The notes: generated by a model from the sequence alone, not told the origin. A stretch of DNA of 64,000 bases from JBMNMU01 sp050953505 (GCA_050953505.1 JBMNMU010000001.1:930001-994000); one strand, 5' to 3'; counted from the first letter of the stretch, positions 17,272 through 26,419 are shown. Translations and numbers: made by a program.

Positions 17272-18306
17272 ATGCACATAAACGATTTTGATTACGATCT
17301 ACCAGAGGAGTTAATCGCACAATTCCCGGCGGACAAAAGGGATGAATCTAAGCTCATGGTTATCCATAGATCATCTGATATAATTGAGCATAAGCACTTT
17401 TATAATATTTTAGATTATATCAATCCGGGGGATTGCCTAGTAATGAACAGCTCTAAGGTAATTCCGGCAAGACTTTTTGGGAAAAAGGATAAAACTGGCG
17501 CCAAGGTAGAATTTTTATTGATAAAGCGTAAAGAGGGGGATCTATGGGAAACCATGGTGAAACCGGGGAAGAAACTGCATCCAGGTGATGTGGTTTCCTT
17601 TTCTGAGGATAGAAAGCTAACAGCTGAAATTATAGGTTATGGGGATGCAGGGACGAGGATTGTTCGTTTTGACTATCAGGGTGTTTTTCTTGAAAGATTG
17701 GATGAATTGGGAAAGCTTCCACTGCCTCCATACATTGACCGGGAAAGCATAGAGTCAGATAAGGATCGGTATCAAACAGTATATTGTAAAAAAGAAGGGT
17801 CAGTAGCGGCACCCACTGCAGGCCTTCATTTTACAGAAAAACTTTTAAAGCAGGCAACTGAAAAAGGAATTCATTTAGCTGAAGTCACATTGCATGTGGG
17901 TATCGGAACCTTTCGACCTGTTAAATGTGAAAGGATTGAAGATCATGAAATGCATTTTGAAGAATATGAAATTGATCCTATAAACGCTGAAATTATTAAT
18001 AAGGCGAGGAAAGCAGGGGGAAAAATTATTTCAGTTGGGACCACCTCTACAAGGACCTTAGAAAGTGCGGCGACGGAAGATGGGACGATAACACCGGGTA
18101 CTGGGAGCACCGATATCTTTATTTATCCCGGCTATAGATTTAAAGCTATTGATGGCTTAATAACCAATTTTCACCTGCCAAAATCCACCTTGCTAATGTT
18201 GGTTTCCGCGTTATATAATAGAGAGCATATTTTGGAAGCTTATAAAGAAGCCGTTGATAAGAAATATAGATTTTTTAGCTATGGAGATGCCATGCTGATA
18301 TTATAG
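17272..18306 (+). CDS. queA: S-adenosylmethionine:tRNA ribosyltransferase-isomerase QueA
   Basis: Adds the cyclopentanediol ring from S-adenosylmethionine to preQ1 in tRNA, giving epoxyqueuosine. The 344-aa protein has the family N-terminus FDYDLPEELIAQFPADKRDESKLM, the AAPTAGLHFT motif and LHVGIGTFRPV, plus TNFHLPKSTLLMLVSA near the C-terminus. The ATG at 17272 is preceded by AAGGAG. Tgt, the preceding enzyme of the pathway, is encoded 68 bp downstream. Confidence 0.97.
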   Translation: MHINDFDYDLPEELIAQFPADKRDESKLMVIHRSSDIIEHKHFYNILDYINPGDCLVMNSSKVIPARLFGKKDKTGAKVEFLLIKRKEGDLWETMVKPGKKLHPGDVVSFSEDRKLTAEIIGYGDAGTRIVRFDYQGVFLERLDELGKLPLPPYIDRESIESDKDRYQTVYCKKEGSVAAPTAGLHFTEKLLKQATEKGIHLAEVTLHVGIGTFRPVKCERIEDHEMHFEEYEIDPINAEIINKARKAGGKIISVGTTSTRTLESAATEDGTITPGTGSTDIFIYPGYRFKAIDGLITNFHLPKSTLLMLVSALYNREHILEAYKEAVDKKYRFFSYGDAMLIL

Positions 18307-18374
18307 CTATTAAGAAATATAGATAAATTTAGAAATTTATTGGAGACGTCGTAAATAATTGTGGAGAATGATAA

Positions 18375-19493
18375 ATGACAGCAGTAACATATGAATTGAT
18401 AAAGAAAGACAACAAGTCAAAAGCAAGGAGGGGTAGAGTCCATACTCCTCATGGAGATATTGAGACGCCGGTTTTTATGCCGGTAGGGACTGCAGCAACC
18501 GTAAAGGCTATGAGGCCTGAAGAGGTGAAAGAAATGGGTGCTGAGATTATCCTTTCCAACACTTACCATTTATACCTTAGACCGGGCCATGAAATCATAA
18601 AAGAAGCAGGGGGTCTGCATAAGTTTATGAATTGGGGCAAAGCCATATTAACGGATAGTGGCGGTTTTCAGGTATTTAGCCTTGGAGATTTGCGTAAGAT
18701 AACAGAAGAGGGAGTGGAATTTCGTTCACATATAGATGGGTCTAAGCATTTCTTTTCACCAGAAAAATCTATAGAGGTGCAAAATGCATTAGGGGCGGAT
18801 ATCATAATGGCCTTTGATGAATGCCCTCCTTATCCTGCAGATAGAAATTATGTAAAAAATTCTCTGGAAAGGACCACAAGATGGCTAGCTAGATGCAAGG
18901 AGGCCCATAAAAATACAGAGCACCAATCCTTATTTGGCATTATGCAAGGCGGCATGTATCAAGATCTAAGATACCAAAGTGCAATGGAAATTGTCGATAT
19001 GGATTTACCAGGCTATGCTATTGGAGGGCTTAGTGTAGGAGAACCAAAGGAAATCATGTATGAGGTCCTTGATTATTGCGTGGATTATCTTCCAGAAAGC
19101 AAGCCTCGCTATTTGATGGGAGTGGGAAGTCCCGACTGTATTTTTGAAGGTGTTGAACGTGGTGTTGATATGTTTGACTGTGTACTGCCTACCAGGATTG
19201 CCAGAAATGGAACGGCAATGACTTCCAGTGGAAAGGTAGTCATAAAAAATGCAGCCTATGAAAGGGATTTCTCGCCGTTGGATGCAGAGTGCGATTGCTA
19301 TACCTGCAAAAACTATTCTAGGGCTTATTTACGTCACTTGTTTAAAGCAAACGAAATACTTTCTTCAATGCTCCTGACTAATCACAACCTTTACTTTCTA
19401 GTTAAAATGATGGAAAGAATTAGAGAGGCTATTGAGGAAGATCGGTTTATAGAACTAAAGAAAGAATTCTTTGAAAAATACGGAAACTTTTAA
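18375..19493 (+). CDS. tgt: tRNA-guanine transglycosylase (bacterial type)
   Basis: Exchanges G34 for preQ1 in tRNAs with GUN anticodons. The 372-aa sequence has the catalytic aspartate region TDSGGFQVFSLG, the nucleophile region GVDMFDCVLPTRIARNGT, and a zinc site (CDCYTCKNYSRAYLRHL with the distal histidine). The usual SNTYHLYLRPG motif is present. It follows queA in the queuosine module; metA begins 12 bp after its stop, so the genes are probably co-transcribed. Confidence 0.97.
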   Translation: MTAVTYELIKKDNKSKARRGRVHTPHGDIETPVFMPVGTAATVKAMRPEEVKEMGAEIILSNTYHLYLRPGHEIIKEAGGLHKFMNWGKAILTDSGGFQVFSLGDLRKITEEGVEFRSHIDGSKHFFSPEKSIEVQNALGADIIMAFDECPPYPADRNYVKNSLERTTRWLARCKEAHKNTEHQSLFGIMQGGMYQDLRYQSAMEIVDMDLPGYAIGGLSVGEPKEIMYEVLDYCVDYLPESKPRYLMGVGSPDCIFEGVERGVDMFDCVLPTRIARNGTAMTSSGKVVIKNAAYERDFSPLDAECDCYTCKNYSRAYLRHLFKANEILSSMLLTNHNLYFLVKMMERIREAIEEDRFIELKKEFFEKYGNF

Positions 19494-19505
19494 GGGGGTA
19501 AAGAT

Positions 19506-20432
19506 ATGCCAATATTAGTACCTAGGGGCCTACCGGCATATAAAATATTAAAAGAAGAAAATGTCTTCGTAATGACTGAGGCAAGGGCTTTGCGACAGGA
19601 TATCAGACCTTTGCGTATTGCTATTGTCAATCTTATGCCTATAAAAGAGGTAACGGAGACACAGCTTATTAGAATGCTGGCCAATACACCGCTACAGGTG
19701 GATTTGCAGCTATTGACCATGGGTAGTCACAACTCGAAGAATACAGATAAGCTTCACCTTGATAATTTCTATAAAACCTTCGAGGAGATTAAGAATCAGA
19801 GATATGATGGGATGATTATTACAGGTGCTCCAGTGGAATTCCTTCCTTTTGAGGAGGTTGATTACTGGAAAGAGCTCACTGAAATCATGGAATATACAAA
19901 AAAAGGCGTTTTTAGCACCTTACATATTTGCTGGGGCGCTCAAGCTGGCCTTTATTACCACTATGGTATTCAAAAATATGTACTTCCGAAAAAATTGTTT
20001 GGTGTTTATAACCATAAGCTAAATAGCAAAAAATCAGAGCTTACTCGTGGATTTGATGAGGAGTTTTATGCACCACACTCAAGGCATACAGAGATTAGAA
20101 AAGAAGATATTAGAAAGATCCCCGACTTGAAAATATTAGCAGAATCTGATGAAGCTGGACCACATATTGTTGCCACAAAAAATAAAAGAATGATTTTTAT
20201 TCAAGGCCACATGGAATATGAACGTGATACGCTAAAGCTTGAATATGAGAGAGATATCAATAGGGGATTAGATATTGCTGTTCCTAAAGATTACTTTAAA
20301 GATGACGACCCTTCAAAAAACATTATCGTTAAATGGAGCGGGCACGGCAACTTGTTTTTTGCAAACTGGTTGAATTATATTTATCAAGAAACACCATATG
20401 ATTTACAAAAGCTAGATGATTTAGCGCAATAA
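19506..20432 (+). CDS. metA: Homoserine O-acetyltransferase (MetA family)
   Basis: Activates homoserine for methionine synthesis. The 308-aa protein carries the catalytic cysteine C142 (HICWGAQAG), the conserved PLRIAIVNLMP segment and the histidine-glutamate pair region (FIQGHMEYE). Residue 111 is glutamate (PVEFLPFEE). In this family Glu at 111 is associated with acetyl-CoA and Gly with succinyl-CoA, so despite the common name succinyltransferase I expect O-acetylhomoserine as product. That agrees with the MetY-type sulfhydrylase at 57977. It is 12 bp downstream of tgt with AAGGGGGT as ribosome site. Confidence 0.93.
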   Translation: MPILVPRGLPAYKILKEENVFVMTEARALRQDIRPLRIAIVNLMPIKEVTETQLIRMLANTPLQVDLQLLTMGSHNSKNTDKLHLDNFYKTFEEIKNQRYDGMIITGAPVEFLPFEEVDYWKELTEIMEYTKKGVFSTLHICWGAQAGLYYHYGIQKYVLPKKLFGVYNHKLNSKKSELTRGFDEEFYAPHSRHTEIRKEDIRKIPDLKILAESDEAGPHIVATKNKRMIFIQGHMEYERDTLKLEYERDINRGLDIAVPKDYFKDDDPSKNIIVKWSGHGNLFFANWLNYIYQETPYDLQKLDDLAQ

Positions 20433-20454
20433 AAATAAAAAGGGGGTACGGCCA

Positions 20455-21627
20455 TTGGAGATTTGTAAACATAGTGATTATTGTGGAGGTTGCGTATATC
20501 AAGGCGTTCCTTATCAGGAACAGCTGACACTAAAGGGGAAGGATGTTTTAAGACTATTAGAGGAAAAGGAAATAGCCTATGAAAAATATATGGGCATAGA
20601 GGGAAGTCCACAGCAGTATAGATATCGTAATAAAATGGAATACACCTTTGGTGACGAAGTGAAGGGTGGAGAGCTCACCCTTGGCATGCATAAAAAAGGA
20701 CGATTTATGTCTATCGTTACAGTGGATGGGTGTCAGCTGGTAGATGAAGACTTTAATATCATTCTTAAAGCCGTTTTAGATTTTTGTAACGAAAAAGGAT
20801 ATCCCTTTTACCATAAAAGATCTCACACAGGACTTTTGCGAAATTTGATCATCAGAAAAGGTTTTCATACTAATGAAATTTTAGTAAATATTGTTACCAC
20901 TACCCAAGGAGAATTTGACGAAAAAGAATTTGTAAAGTGTATCAAGGATTTACAGCTAGGTAATAAACTCGTAGGGGTGCTTCGCACCTTAAATGACAAT
21001 ATTGCTGACTTTGTCTATTGTGAAGAGCTTAAGATACTATGGGGACAGGATTATTATATGGAAGAAATCATGGGGCTAAAGTTTAAAGTCAGCGCTTTTT
21101 CCTTTTTCCAAACCAATGTGCCAGCTATTGAGAAGCTTTATACTGAAGCCCTTTCTTTAATAAAGGATTTAGATGGGAAGACGGTATTCGACTTATATTC
21201 AGGTACTGGGACCATTACTCAGACGCTGGCCCTAAGAGCAAAAAAGGCCATCGGAGTTGAACTAGTTGAAGAAGCAGTTGAATCTGCGAAAGATAATGCA
21301 AAATTAAATCGCCTAGAGAACTGCGAATTTATTGCTGGTGATGTATTTGAAGTTTTAGATCGGCTGGAAACCAAACCAGATATCATAGTTCTTGATCCGC
21401 CAAGAGCGGGGATACATCCTAAAGCTTTAAAAAAGATCATTGGCTATGGTGTTGAACAAATCGTTTATATTTCCTGCAACCCAAAGAGCATGGCAGATAA
21501 TCTAAGTACGATGCAGGAATATGGGTATCAGGTAAAAAGCGTTAAGACGTTTGATAACTTTCCTCATACAAAGCACGTTGAGACAGTAGTATTGATGTGT
21601 GCGTCCAGCAAAGCTGGCAAATGCTAA
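20455..21627 (+). CDS. rlmD: 23S rRNA (uracil-5-)-methyltransferase, RlmD/RumA type, interrupted near 3' end
   Basis: SAM-dependent m5U methyltransferase of 23S rRNA. It starts at TTG 20455 behind AGGGGGT. N-terminal cysteines (CKHSDYCGGC) would ligate an Fe-S cluster, the TRAM domain is absent, and the methylase core shows FDLYSGTGTIT, DPPRAGIHPKAL and the catalytic SCNPKSM. The last codons are interrupted at 21596 by a group II intron. The contiguous frame ends in intron sequence as LMCASSKAGKC. If the intron splices, exon 2 at 23501 gives ITHIWG and a stop at 23517-23519. The original 3' end (LIKG stop) appears displaced to 30535-30545. The gene is the integration target of two mobile elements but retains its catalytic domain. 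Confidence 0.9.
   Translation: MEICKHSDYCGGCVYQGVPYQEQLTLKGKDVLRLLEEKEIAYEKYMGIEGSPQQYRYRNKMEYTFGDEVKGGELTLGMHKKGRFMSIVTVDGCQLVDEDFNIILKAVLDFCNEKGYPFYHKRSHTGLLRNLIIRKGFHTNEILVNIVTTTQGEFDEKEFVKCIKDLQLGNKLVGVLRTLNDNIADFVYCEELKILWGQDYYMEEIMGLKFKVSAFSFFQTNVPAIEKLYTEALSLIKDLDGKTVFDLYSGTGTITQTLALRAKKAIGVELVEEAVESAKDNAKLNRLENCEFIAGDVFEVLDRLETKPDIIVLDPPRAGIHPKALKKIIGYGVEQIVYISCNPKSMADNLSTMQEYGYQVKSVKTFDNFPHTKHVETVVLMCASSKAGKC
21571..21596 (+). repeat. att copy 1 (left, inside rlmD)
   Basis: Contains GTTGAGACAGTAGTATTGAT, the coding sequence for VETVVLI at the rlmD 3' end. The same motif recurs at 25161-25186 and 28605-28630, at the boundaries of two recombinase-bearing elements. It is therefore the shared attachment site, and the group II intron begins immediately after it. 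Confidence 0.85.
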
Positions 21628-23500
21628 CAGGTGAAAGTCCTGTAGTGGTAAAGGTAGGGCAGCCACTTAGTCAGTAACCAGCGTATGGAGTAATCTATAC
21701 GTTGAAGCGTTACGGAATGTTTTGAAAGGAACAGGCAAACTGACGGGTTGTAACATAAAGTGAATACTGCCGCACCGTTATTGACATTCCCGAAAGGGAA
21801 CAACAGGGAGTCGAGCTGAGACATCAACGGCGAAGACAGCAGACGGTATGAAGAACCCTAAATGCAATACCTAAGAACCCTGCGGTGTAGAGGTAACGAC
21901 ACGTTAGGAAAGTATTTGTCGGAACTGGAGAGAGCCTACTTTGCACAGGAAACTGTAAAGAGGACGCATATAAGCGAAAGTGAAATTGCAGTCCTGCAAA
22001 GAGGCAGTCAGAAGTGCCCATAGTACCAATGATTGTGCAGACAGCAAAACTGTACATAGGAAAGGGGCACAACTTTATTCATGTCTGCAAAGGAGGTAGG
22101 TGCTGGTGATTGCAGATGATGCTATTAACACCCATGAAAAAGTACGAGACTTCCAAAACAGACTATACCTTGCAGCCAAAGCTGACCGAAAGAGAAAGTT
22201 CTATGCGATGTATGACAAGATATACCGGAAGGATATTTTGAATGAAGCATGGAAACGAGTAAAGGCGAATGGTGGGGCAGGCGGCATTGATAAAGTCAGC
22301 ATAGAAGATGTGAAAGCATACGGCGAGAATAAGTTGCTGTGTGAAATAGCGGAAGAATTGCGGACGGAAAAATATCGGTGCAAGCCAGTCAGACGAACCT
22401 ATATTCCAAAAGCAGACGGCAGAAAAAGACCATTAGGAATCCCTACAATCAAGGACAGAATCGTTCAGATGGCGGCAAAATTAGCAATCGAGCCGATATT
22501 TGAGGCGGATTTTCAGTCTTGTTCGTATGGATTCCGACCAAAGCGAAGTGCGAAGCAGGCAATGGACAGAATATTCGAGGTTGCGGACAATGGTGGTGCA
22601 CTGTGGGTAATAGATGCTGATATAAAAGACTATTTCGGCAACATAAACCATGAAAAACTGCTTTTGTTGTTGGACCAAAGAATAACTGACCGCAAAGTGT
22701 TAAAGCTGATAAACGGCTGGTTGAAGGCGGGTGTGCTAGAATCAGGTCAATACAGTAAAAGCACAGTTGGAGCACCTCAGGGTGGTGTAATATCGCCATT
22801 ATTATCCAACATATATCTAAATTATTTTGATATATACTGGAACAAGCACTTTGGGCACCTAGGCGAGCTGGTACGATACGCAGATGATTTTGTGATATTG
22901 TGTAAGCGAAAAGCGCAGGCAGAAGAAGCTCTGAGAGCAGTGAAATGGATTATGAAGAAACTGGAATTGACACTGCATTCCGAGAAAACAAGGCTGGTAG
23001 ATATGTATTTTGGAAAAGACAGTTTTGATTTTCTTGGCTTCAACAACAGATTTCAGCGGTTCAGAAATAAAAGTTGGAAGTGGTATTGGACATTACAGCA
23101 AGTTCCATCCCAAAAGGCTATGAAGAAAATGAGAGCCAACATCAAAGAGGTGTTTACAAGTCCGAGCAAACTACTGTGGAGCATGGAAGAAATGGTGATA
23201 CTGCTCAATCCTAAAATTATTGGGATGAGAAATTATTATGCAAGACGGTTTACAAGACCATGGTTATGGAAGATAGAGAAGTACATCAATTACAAATTTA
23301 CCCGGTGGTATAATCGGAAGAAACAACGTAACTACAGGCTTGGAAATGCGGCAAAGGTTAGAGAATTAACCTTGCAGGCAGGGCTGGCAAGTATTTGCGG
23401 CTGAATGCTGAAGAAAGAAGAATATCGGAAAGCCGTATGCGGGAAAACCGCACGTACGGTTTGATGAGGGGGCGGTGGCAACCCCACTGCTCTACTCTAT
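21597..23500 (+). mobile_element. Group II intron, copy 1 (1904 bp)
   Basis: Self-splicing retroelement. It starts GTGTGCG, matching the GUGYG 5' consensus, and ends in CTCTAT. Domain V lies at about 23429-23463 (AGCCGTATGCGG, GAAAA loop, CCGCACGTACGGT), followed by a domain VI stem. Domains I-III occupy about 21597-22090 and contain no gene. The maturase is encoded in domain IV. Ligating exon position 21596 to 23501 restores the rlmD frame and a stop codon. Except for two seen base differences it equals the copy at 28631-30534. Confidence 0.93.
22106..23404 (+). CDS. ltrA: Group II intron reverse transcriptase/maturase, copy 1 (intact)
   Basis: Intron-encoded protein that aids splicing and retrohoming. 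About 432 aa, with reverse-transcriptase blocks (GIPTIKDRIVQMA, SYGFRPKRSA, DADIKDYFGNI, GAPQGGVISPLLSNIYL, the catalytic VRYADDFVI) and the maturase/X domain (KIIGMRNYYARRFTRPWLW). No HNH endonuclease follows. AGGAGG at 22091-22096 fits the GTG at 22106 better than the GTG at 22100. It starts inside intron domain IV and ends 24 bp before domain V. It probably serves both intron copies, since copy 2 carries a nonsense codon. Confidence 0.94.
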   Translation: MIADDAINTHEKVRDFQNRLYLAAKADRKRKFYAMYDKIYRKDILNEAWKRVKANGGAGGIDKVSIEDVKAYGENKLLCEIAEELRTEKYRCKPVRRTYIPKADGRKRPLGIPTIKDRIVQMAAKLAIEPIFEADFQSCSYGFRPKRSAKQAMDRIFEVADNGGALWVIDADIKDYFGNINHEKLLLLLDQRITDRKVLKLINGWLKAGVLESGQYSKSTVGAPQGGVISPLLSNIYLNYFDIYWNKHFGHLGELVRYADDFVILCKRKAQAEEALRAVKWIMKKLELTLHSEKTRLVDMYFGKDSFDFLGFNNRFQRFRNKSWKWYWTLQQVPSQKAMKKMRANIKEVFTSPSKLLWSMEEMVILLNPKIIGMRNYYARRFTRPWLWKIEKYINYKFTRWYNRKKQRNYRLGNAAKVRELTLQAGLASICG

Positions 23501-23571
23501 CACGCATATCTGGGGGTAAGTAAAAGCATCCACACTATATATGGTGATTTTGCAACTCTAAAAGCGAATAT

Positions 23572-23581
23572 TAGCCTACTT
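23572..23581. repeat. TAGCCTACTT subterminal motif, left end of element 1
   Basis: TAGCCTACTT recurs at both ends of the rlmD-site elements: 23572-23581, 25044-25053, 28487-28496, and as TAGCCTATTT at 25261-25270. At 25261 it is paired with AATAGGCTA at 25302, an inverted repeat just before the recombinase gene. It may be a recombinase accessory or operator site. Confidence 0.55.
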
Positions 23582-23637
23582 AACATTCACACTATAACCT
23601 GATATAATTAGGCTATATTTGAACAAGGAGTGAAAAG

Positions 23638-24558
23638 ATGGATTCAAAGATTTGGTATATCCCTGCAAAGAATGACCGATTGGAAAAGAACGTCGGAATC
23701 TATTGCAGAGTAAGCACAAGTGAAAGAGATCAATTAAATAGTTTATCTGCACAGATATCTGCATTGACGAGAGCAATTTCACACGTGAGTCAATGGAAAC
23801 TTAGCGATACATTCATTGATATTGCATCAGCTAAAGGAGATTCACCGCGCCGAGAATTTGAACGTATGATTCAGGAATGTGAGGCCCACCGCATTTCTGT
23901 TATCCTGACAAAGAGCATCAGCAGATTTGGGCGGGATACGGTTGATACATTAACTGCTTTAAATAGAATGAAGGTTGCAGGTGTGCGAGTTATTTTTGAA
24001 GAGGAAAACATCGATACGGATGATGTTGACAGTAATCTTCTGATTTCGGTAATGGAATCTGTTGCACAATCCGAGAATGAAAGCAGGAGCGAAAATATTC
24101 GTATGGGTCTTTCCTTCCGAGCTGCTAATGGAACTTCTGGTTTATATAAGCGGAAGCTATATGGATATGCCAAGACTGAGACTGGCGAACTGGTTATCGA
24201 TAATGGACAGGCTCAGGTGGTTCGTGATATTTTTCGGTGGTATCTTGGTGGTGACAGCGTATTGGGTATCATTAAAAAGCTATCTGATGCAAGCATCCCT
24301 TCTCCTACAGGCAAAGAGAAGTGGAGTAAGCGCTCCATTGAGAAAATGCTTGAAAATGAGAAGTACACAGGTACTGTTACGCTTTTGGATTCATCTACGC
24401 AGGAATATGAATATCAGATAAAGGATAATCATCCGCCAATTATAACAGAGAATGAATTCAGGTCAGTACAGGAAGAAAAAATGAAGCGAAGCAATATAGT
24501 TATAGATCATGACGGTACGCATCGTAGCAGTAATAAATATAGTTCGAAGAAGAAATAA
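23638..24558 (+). CDS. Short serine recombinase of element 1
   Basis: Site-specific recombinase, 306 aa. The resolvase domain has its nucleophile at S26 (YCRVSTSE) and the conserved SISRFGRDTVD. A recombinase/DNA-binding domain follows (LYGYAKTETGEL ... WSKRSIEKMLENEKYTG). Unlike the 540-550-aa recombinases in this window it lacks the zinc ribbon and coiled coil, ending in a basic tail. It lies just inside the rlmD attachment site and is nearly identical to the recombinase at 25328. It is the likely integrase for the rlmD 3' end. A ribosome site (AAGGAG) precedes the ATG. Confidence 0.92.
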   Translation: MDSKIWYIPAKNDRLEKNVGIYCRVSTSERDQLNSLSAQISALTRAISHVSQWKLSDTFIDIASAKGDSPRREFERMIQECEAHRISVILTKSISRFGRDTVDTLTALNRMKVAGVRVIFEEENIDTDDVDSNLLISVMESVAQSENESRSENIRMGLSFRAANGTSGLYKRKLYGYAKTETGELVIDNGQAQVVRDIFRWYLGGDSVLGIIKKLSDASIPSPTGKEKWSKRSIEKMLENEKYTGTVTLLDSSTQEYEYQIKDNHPPIITENEFRSVQEEKMKRSNIVIDHDGTHRSSNKYSSKKK

Positions 24559-24584
24559 CAAATTAGTTTTGTGGAGGATAAGAC

Positions 24585-24734
24585 ATGATTGTATTGGCTA
24601 TTATTTGTACTTTGGTTGGTGGAGTAATCGGAGCATTCTTGGAACCTGTTTCTTTTTCTGTTTCCATTCCCATTGCAATTATGGGTGGATTTATTTTGTA
24701 CGCATTGAAAGATCAAGATAAAAAGGACCGATAA
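24585..24734 (+). CDS. Small two-helix membrane protein (49 aa)
   Basis: Short frame behind a GGAGG site, 26 bp after the recombinase stop. It reads MIVLAIICTLVGGVIGAFL, a polar turn, then SIPIAIMGGFILYALK and a charged DQDKKDR tail. That is two hydrophobic segments with a cytoplasmic-looking C-terminus. I recognise no family. It is cargo of element 1, probably co-transcribed with the recombinase and the 81-aa membrane protein that follows. Holin-like or regulatory roles are only possibilities. Confidence 0.65.
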   Translation: MIVLAIICTLVGGVIGAFLEPVSFSVSIPIAIMGGFILYALKDQDKKDR

Positions 24735-24759
24735 GTCTTAATTTAAGGAGGTAGCACTT

Positions 24760-25005
24760 ATGAAAAAAGTAATCGCAGCAATGGTGGTAATGTTCCTACT
24801 TATTGGCTGGCCAGGTGCAGGTATATGGAGTATTTTTTCAAAGATTTTAGGAGGTGGCGTGGCTGAAACTTATATTTATCCAATATATGGTGGTATTATT
24901 CTTCTCGCTGGACTTATTGTGGGTTGTACAGTGGTCACTTTGGGAGAAATAAAATCCCTCAAAGAAGAGTTGAAGAATATAAAGGATACTAGTTCGGAAA
25001 AGTGA
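24760..25005 (+). CDS. Small two-helix membrane protein with charged tail (81 aa)
   Basis: Begins at an ATG behind TAAGGAGG, 25 bp after the preceding small gene. The N-terminal hydrophobic stretch (VIAAMVVMFLLIGWPGAGIW) could be a helix or signal anchor. A second helix (YGGIILLAGLIVGCTVVTLG) is followed by a lysine/glutamate-rich amphipathic tail (KSLKEELKNIKDTSSEK) that could form a short coiled coil. No known family recognised. It is the second cargo gene of element 1. Confidence 0.7.
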   Translation: MKKVIAAMVVMFLLIGWPGAGIWSIFSKILGGGVAETYIYPIYGGIILLAGLIVGCTVVTLGEIKSLKEELKNIKDTSSEK

Positions 25006-25015
25006 TAACAAATTG

Positions 25016-25172
25016 CAGTTTGTTTTTGTATGCGAAATTGAAATAGCCTACTTATTTGAAGCAATAAGATGGATGCCGAGACTATTCACCATACATAAAA
25101 AAGCTTGCAATATCAATGGTTTTTCTAAATGATGGACCTATTTCCTAAATAACCTAACTATCACATGTTGAG
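25016..25172. repeat. Right-end repeat of element 1
   Basis: The DNA from CAGTTTGTTTTTGTATGCG through GATGGATGCCGAGAC to the att site is nearly identical to 28459-28616, the right end of element 2. Two elements therefore share the same right terminus and recombinase specificity. Confidence 0.85.
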
Positions 25173-25186
25173 ACGGTAGTATTGAT
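25161..25186 (+). repeat. att copy 2 (junction of the two elements)
   Basis: GTTGAGACGGTAGTATTGAT, differing from the rlmD copy at one position in the shared 20 bases. No intron is inserted here; the following sequence is AACACGCAATATATAGCG. It is both the right end of element 1 and the left end of element 2. Confidence 0.85.
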
Positions 25187-25327
25187 AACACGCAATATAT
25201 AGCGAAGCGTAGCAACACTAATACAATATATTGTGTTTTGGTGCGTTTGAAACATAAATATAGCCTATTTATCATTAAGGCAAAATTGTAATAAGAATAG
25301 GCTAATTAAGGACGAGGAGGTAAGCTT

Positions 25328-26248
25328 ATGGATTCAAAGATATGGTATATCGCGGCAAAGAATGACCGTTTGGAAAAGAAGGTTGGAATCTATTGCAGGG
25401 TCAGTACAAATGAAAAAGAACAGCTTTATAGCCTCGCAGCACAGATTTCTGCTTTGACGAGAGCGGTCGCGAATGTTAGCCAATGGAGGCTGGCAGATGT
25501 CTTTATTGATATTGCGTCTGCAAAAGGCGACGTCCCACGTAGAGAATTCGAACGGTTGATTAAAGAATGTGAAGCTCACAACATCTCTGTCGTTCTGACA
25601 AAAAGCATCAGTAGGTTTGGGCGGGATACGGTTGATACATTAACTGCTTTAAATAGAATGAAAGCTTCTGGTGTGCGAGTGATTTTTGAAGAGGAGAGCA
25701 TTGATACTGATGATGTTGACAGTAATCTTTTGATTTCGGTAATGGAATCTGTTGCACAATCCGAGAATGAAAGCAGAAGCGAAAATATTCGTATGGGTCT
25801 TTCCTTCCGAGCAGCTAATGGAACTTCTGGTTTATATAAGCGAAGGCTATATGGATATAACAAGACTGAGACTGGCGAACTGGTTATCGATAATGGACAG
25901 GCTCAGGTGGTTCGTGATATTTTCCGGTGGTATCTCGGTGGTGACAGCGTACTGGGTATCATTAAAAAGCTATCTGAAGCAGGCATCCCTTCTCCTACAG
26001 GCAAGGAGAAGTGGAGCAAGCGCTCCATAGAGAAAATGCTTGAAAATGAAAAATACACAGGTACTGTTACACTATTAGATTCATCTACGCAGGAATATGA
26101 GTATCAGATAAAAGATAATCATCCGCCGATTATAACGGAGAGCGAGTTCAGGGCTGTTCAGGAAGAAAAGAAAAGGCGAAGCAATGTTGTTACAGATGAC
26201 AGTGGTACGCATCGCAGCAATAAAAAATATAGTTCGAAGAAGCAATAA
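25328..26248 (+). CDS. Short serine recombinase of element 2
   Basis: Paralogue of the 23638 recombinase, the same 306-aa length, with S26 in YCRVSTNE and SISRFGRDTVD. From about residue 95 onward the two proteins and their genes are almost identical, while the first third diverges more, suggesting gene conversion or recent duplication. It has an AGGAGG site before the ATG and an inverted TAGCCTATT/AATAGGCTA pair upstream. It should act on the same rlmD-type att site, making cross-mobilisation of the two elements likely. Confidence 0.92.
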   Translation: MDSKIWYIAAKNDRLEKKVGIYCRVSTNEKEQLYSLAAQISALTRAVANVSQWRLADVFIDIASAKGDVPRREFERLIKECEAHNISVVLTKSISRFGRDTVDTLTALNRMKASGVRVIFEEESIDTDDVDSNLLISVMESVAQSENESRSENIRMGLSFRAANGTSGLYKRRLYGYNKTETGELVIDNGQAQVVRDIFRWYLGGDSVLGIIKKLSEAGIPSPTGKEKWSKRSIEKMLENEKYTGTVTLLDSSTQEYEYQIKDNHPPIITESEFRAVQEEKKRRSNVVTDDSGTHRSNKKYSSKKQ

Positions 26249-26419
26249 CAAATTTTAATTTGTTCGCTCAACTGTAGTATACTTTAGGGCTGTCCTCAAC
26301 CGGACTGCCGTTTTTCAAAAAAGATATTTTTTCAAATCTCATGCAATGAAACCCGATTTTCTACGAGTAGATGAATGAAGGGCTTTTTAAATCAAATCTG
26401 ACCGACAGGAGGTGATTGG

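Noticed and set aside
20455..21627. rlmD as a dead, truncated gene
   Set aside because: All catalytic motifs are upstream of the insertion, and both spliced and unspliced forms end within a few residues of the expected C-terminus.
21824..22072. Open frames on the minus strand inside the 5' part of both introns
   Set aside because: They fall in ribozyme domains I-III, lack ribosome sites and are identical in both copies because the introns are copies.
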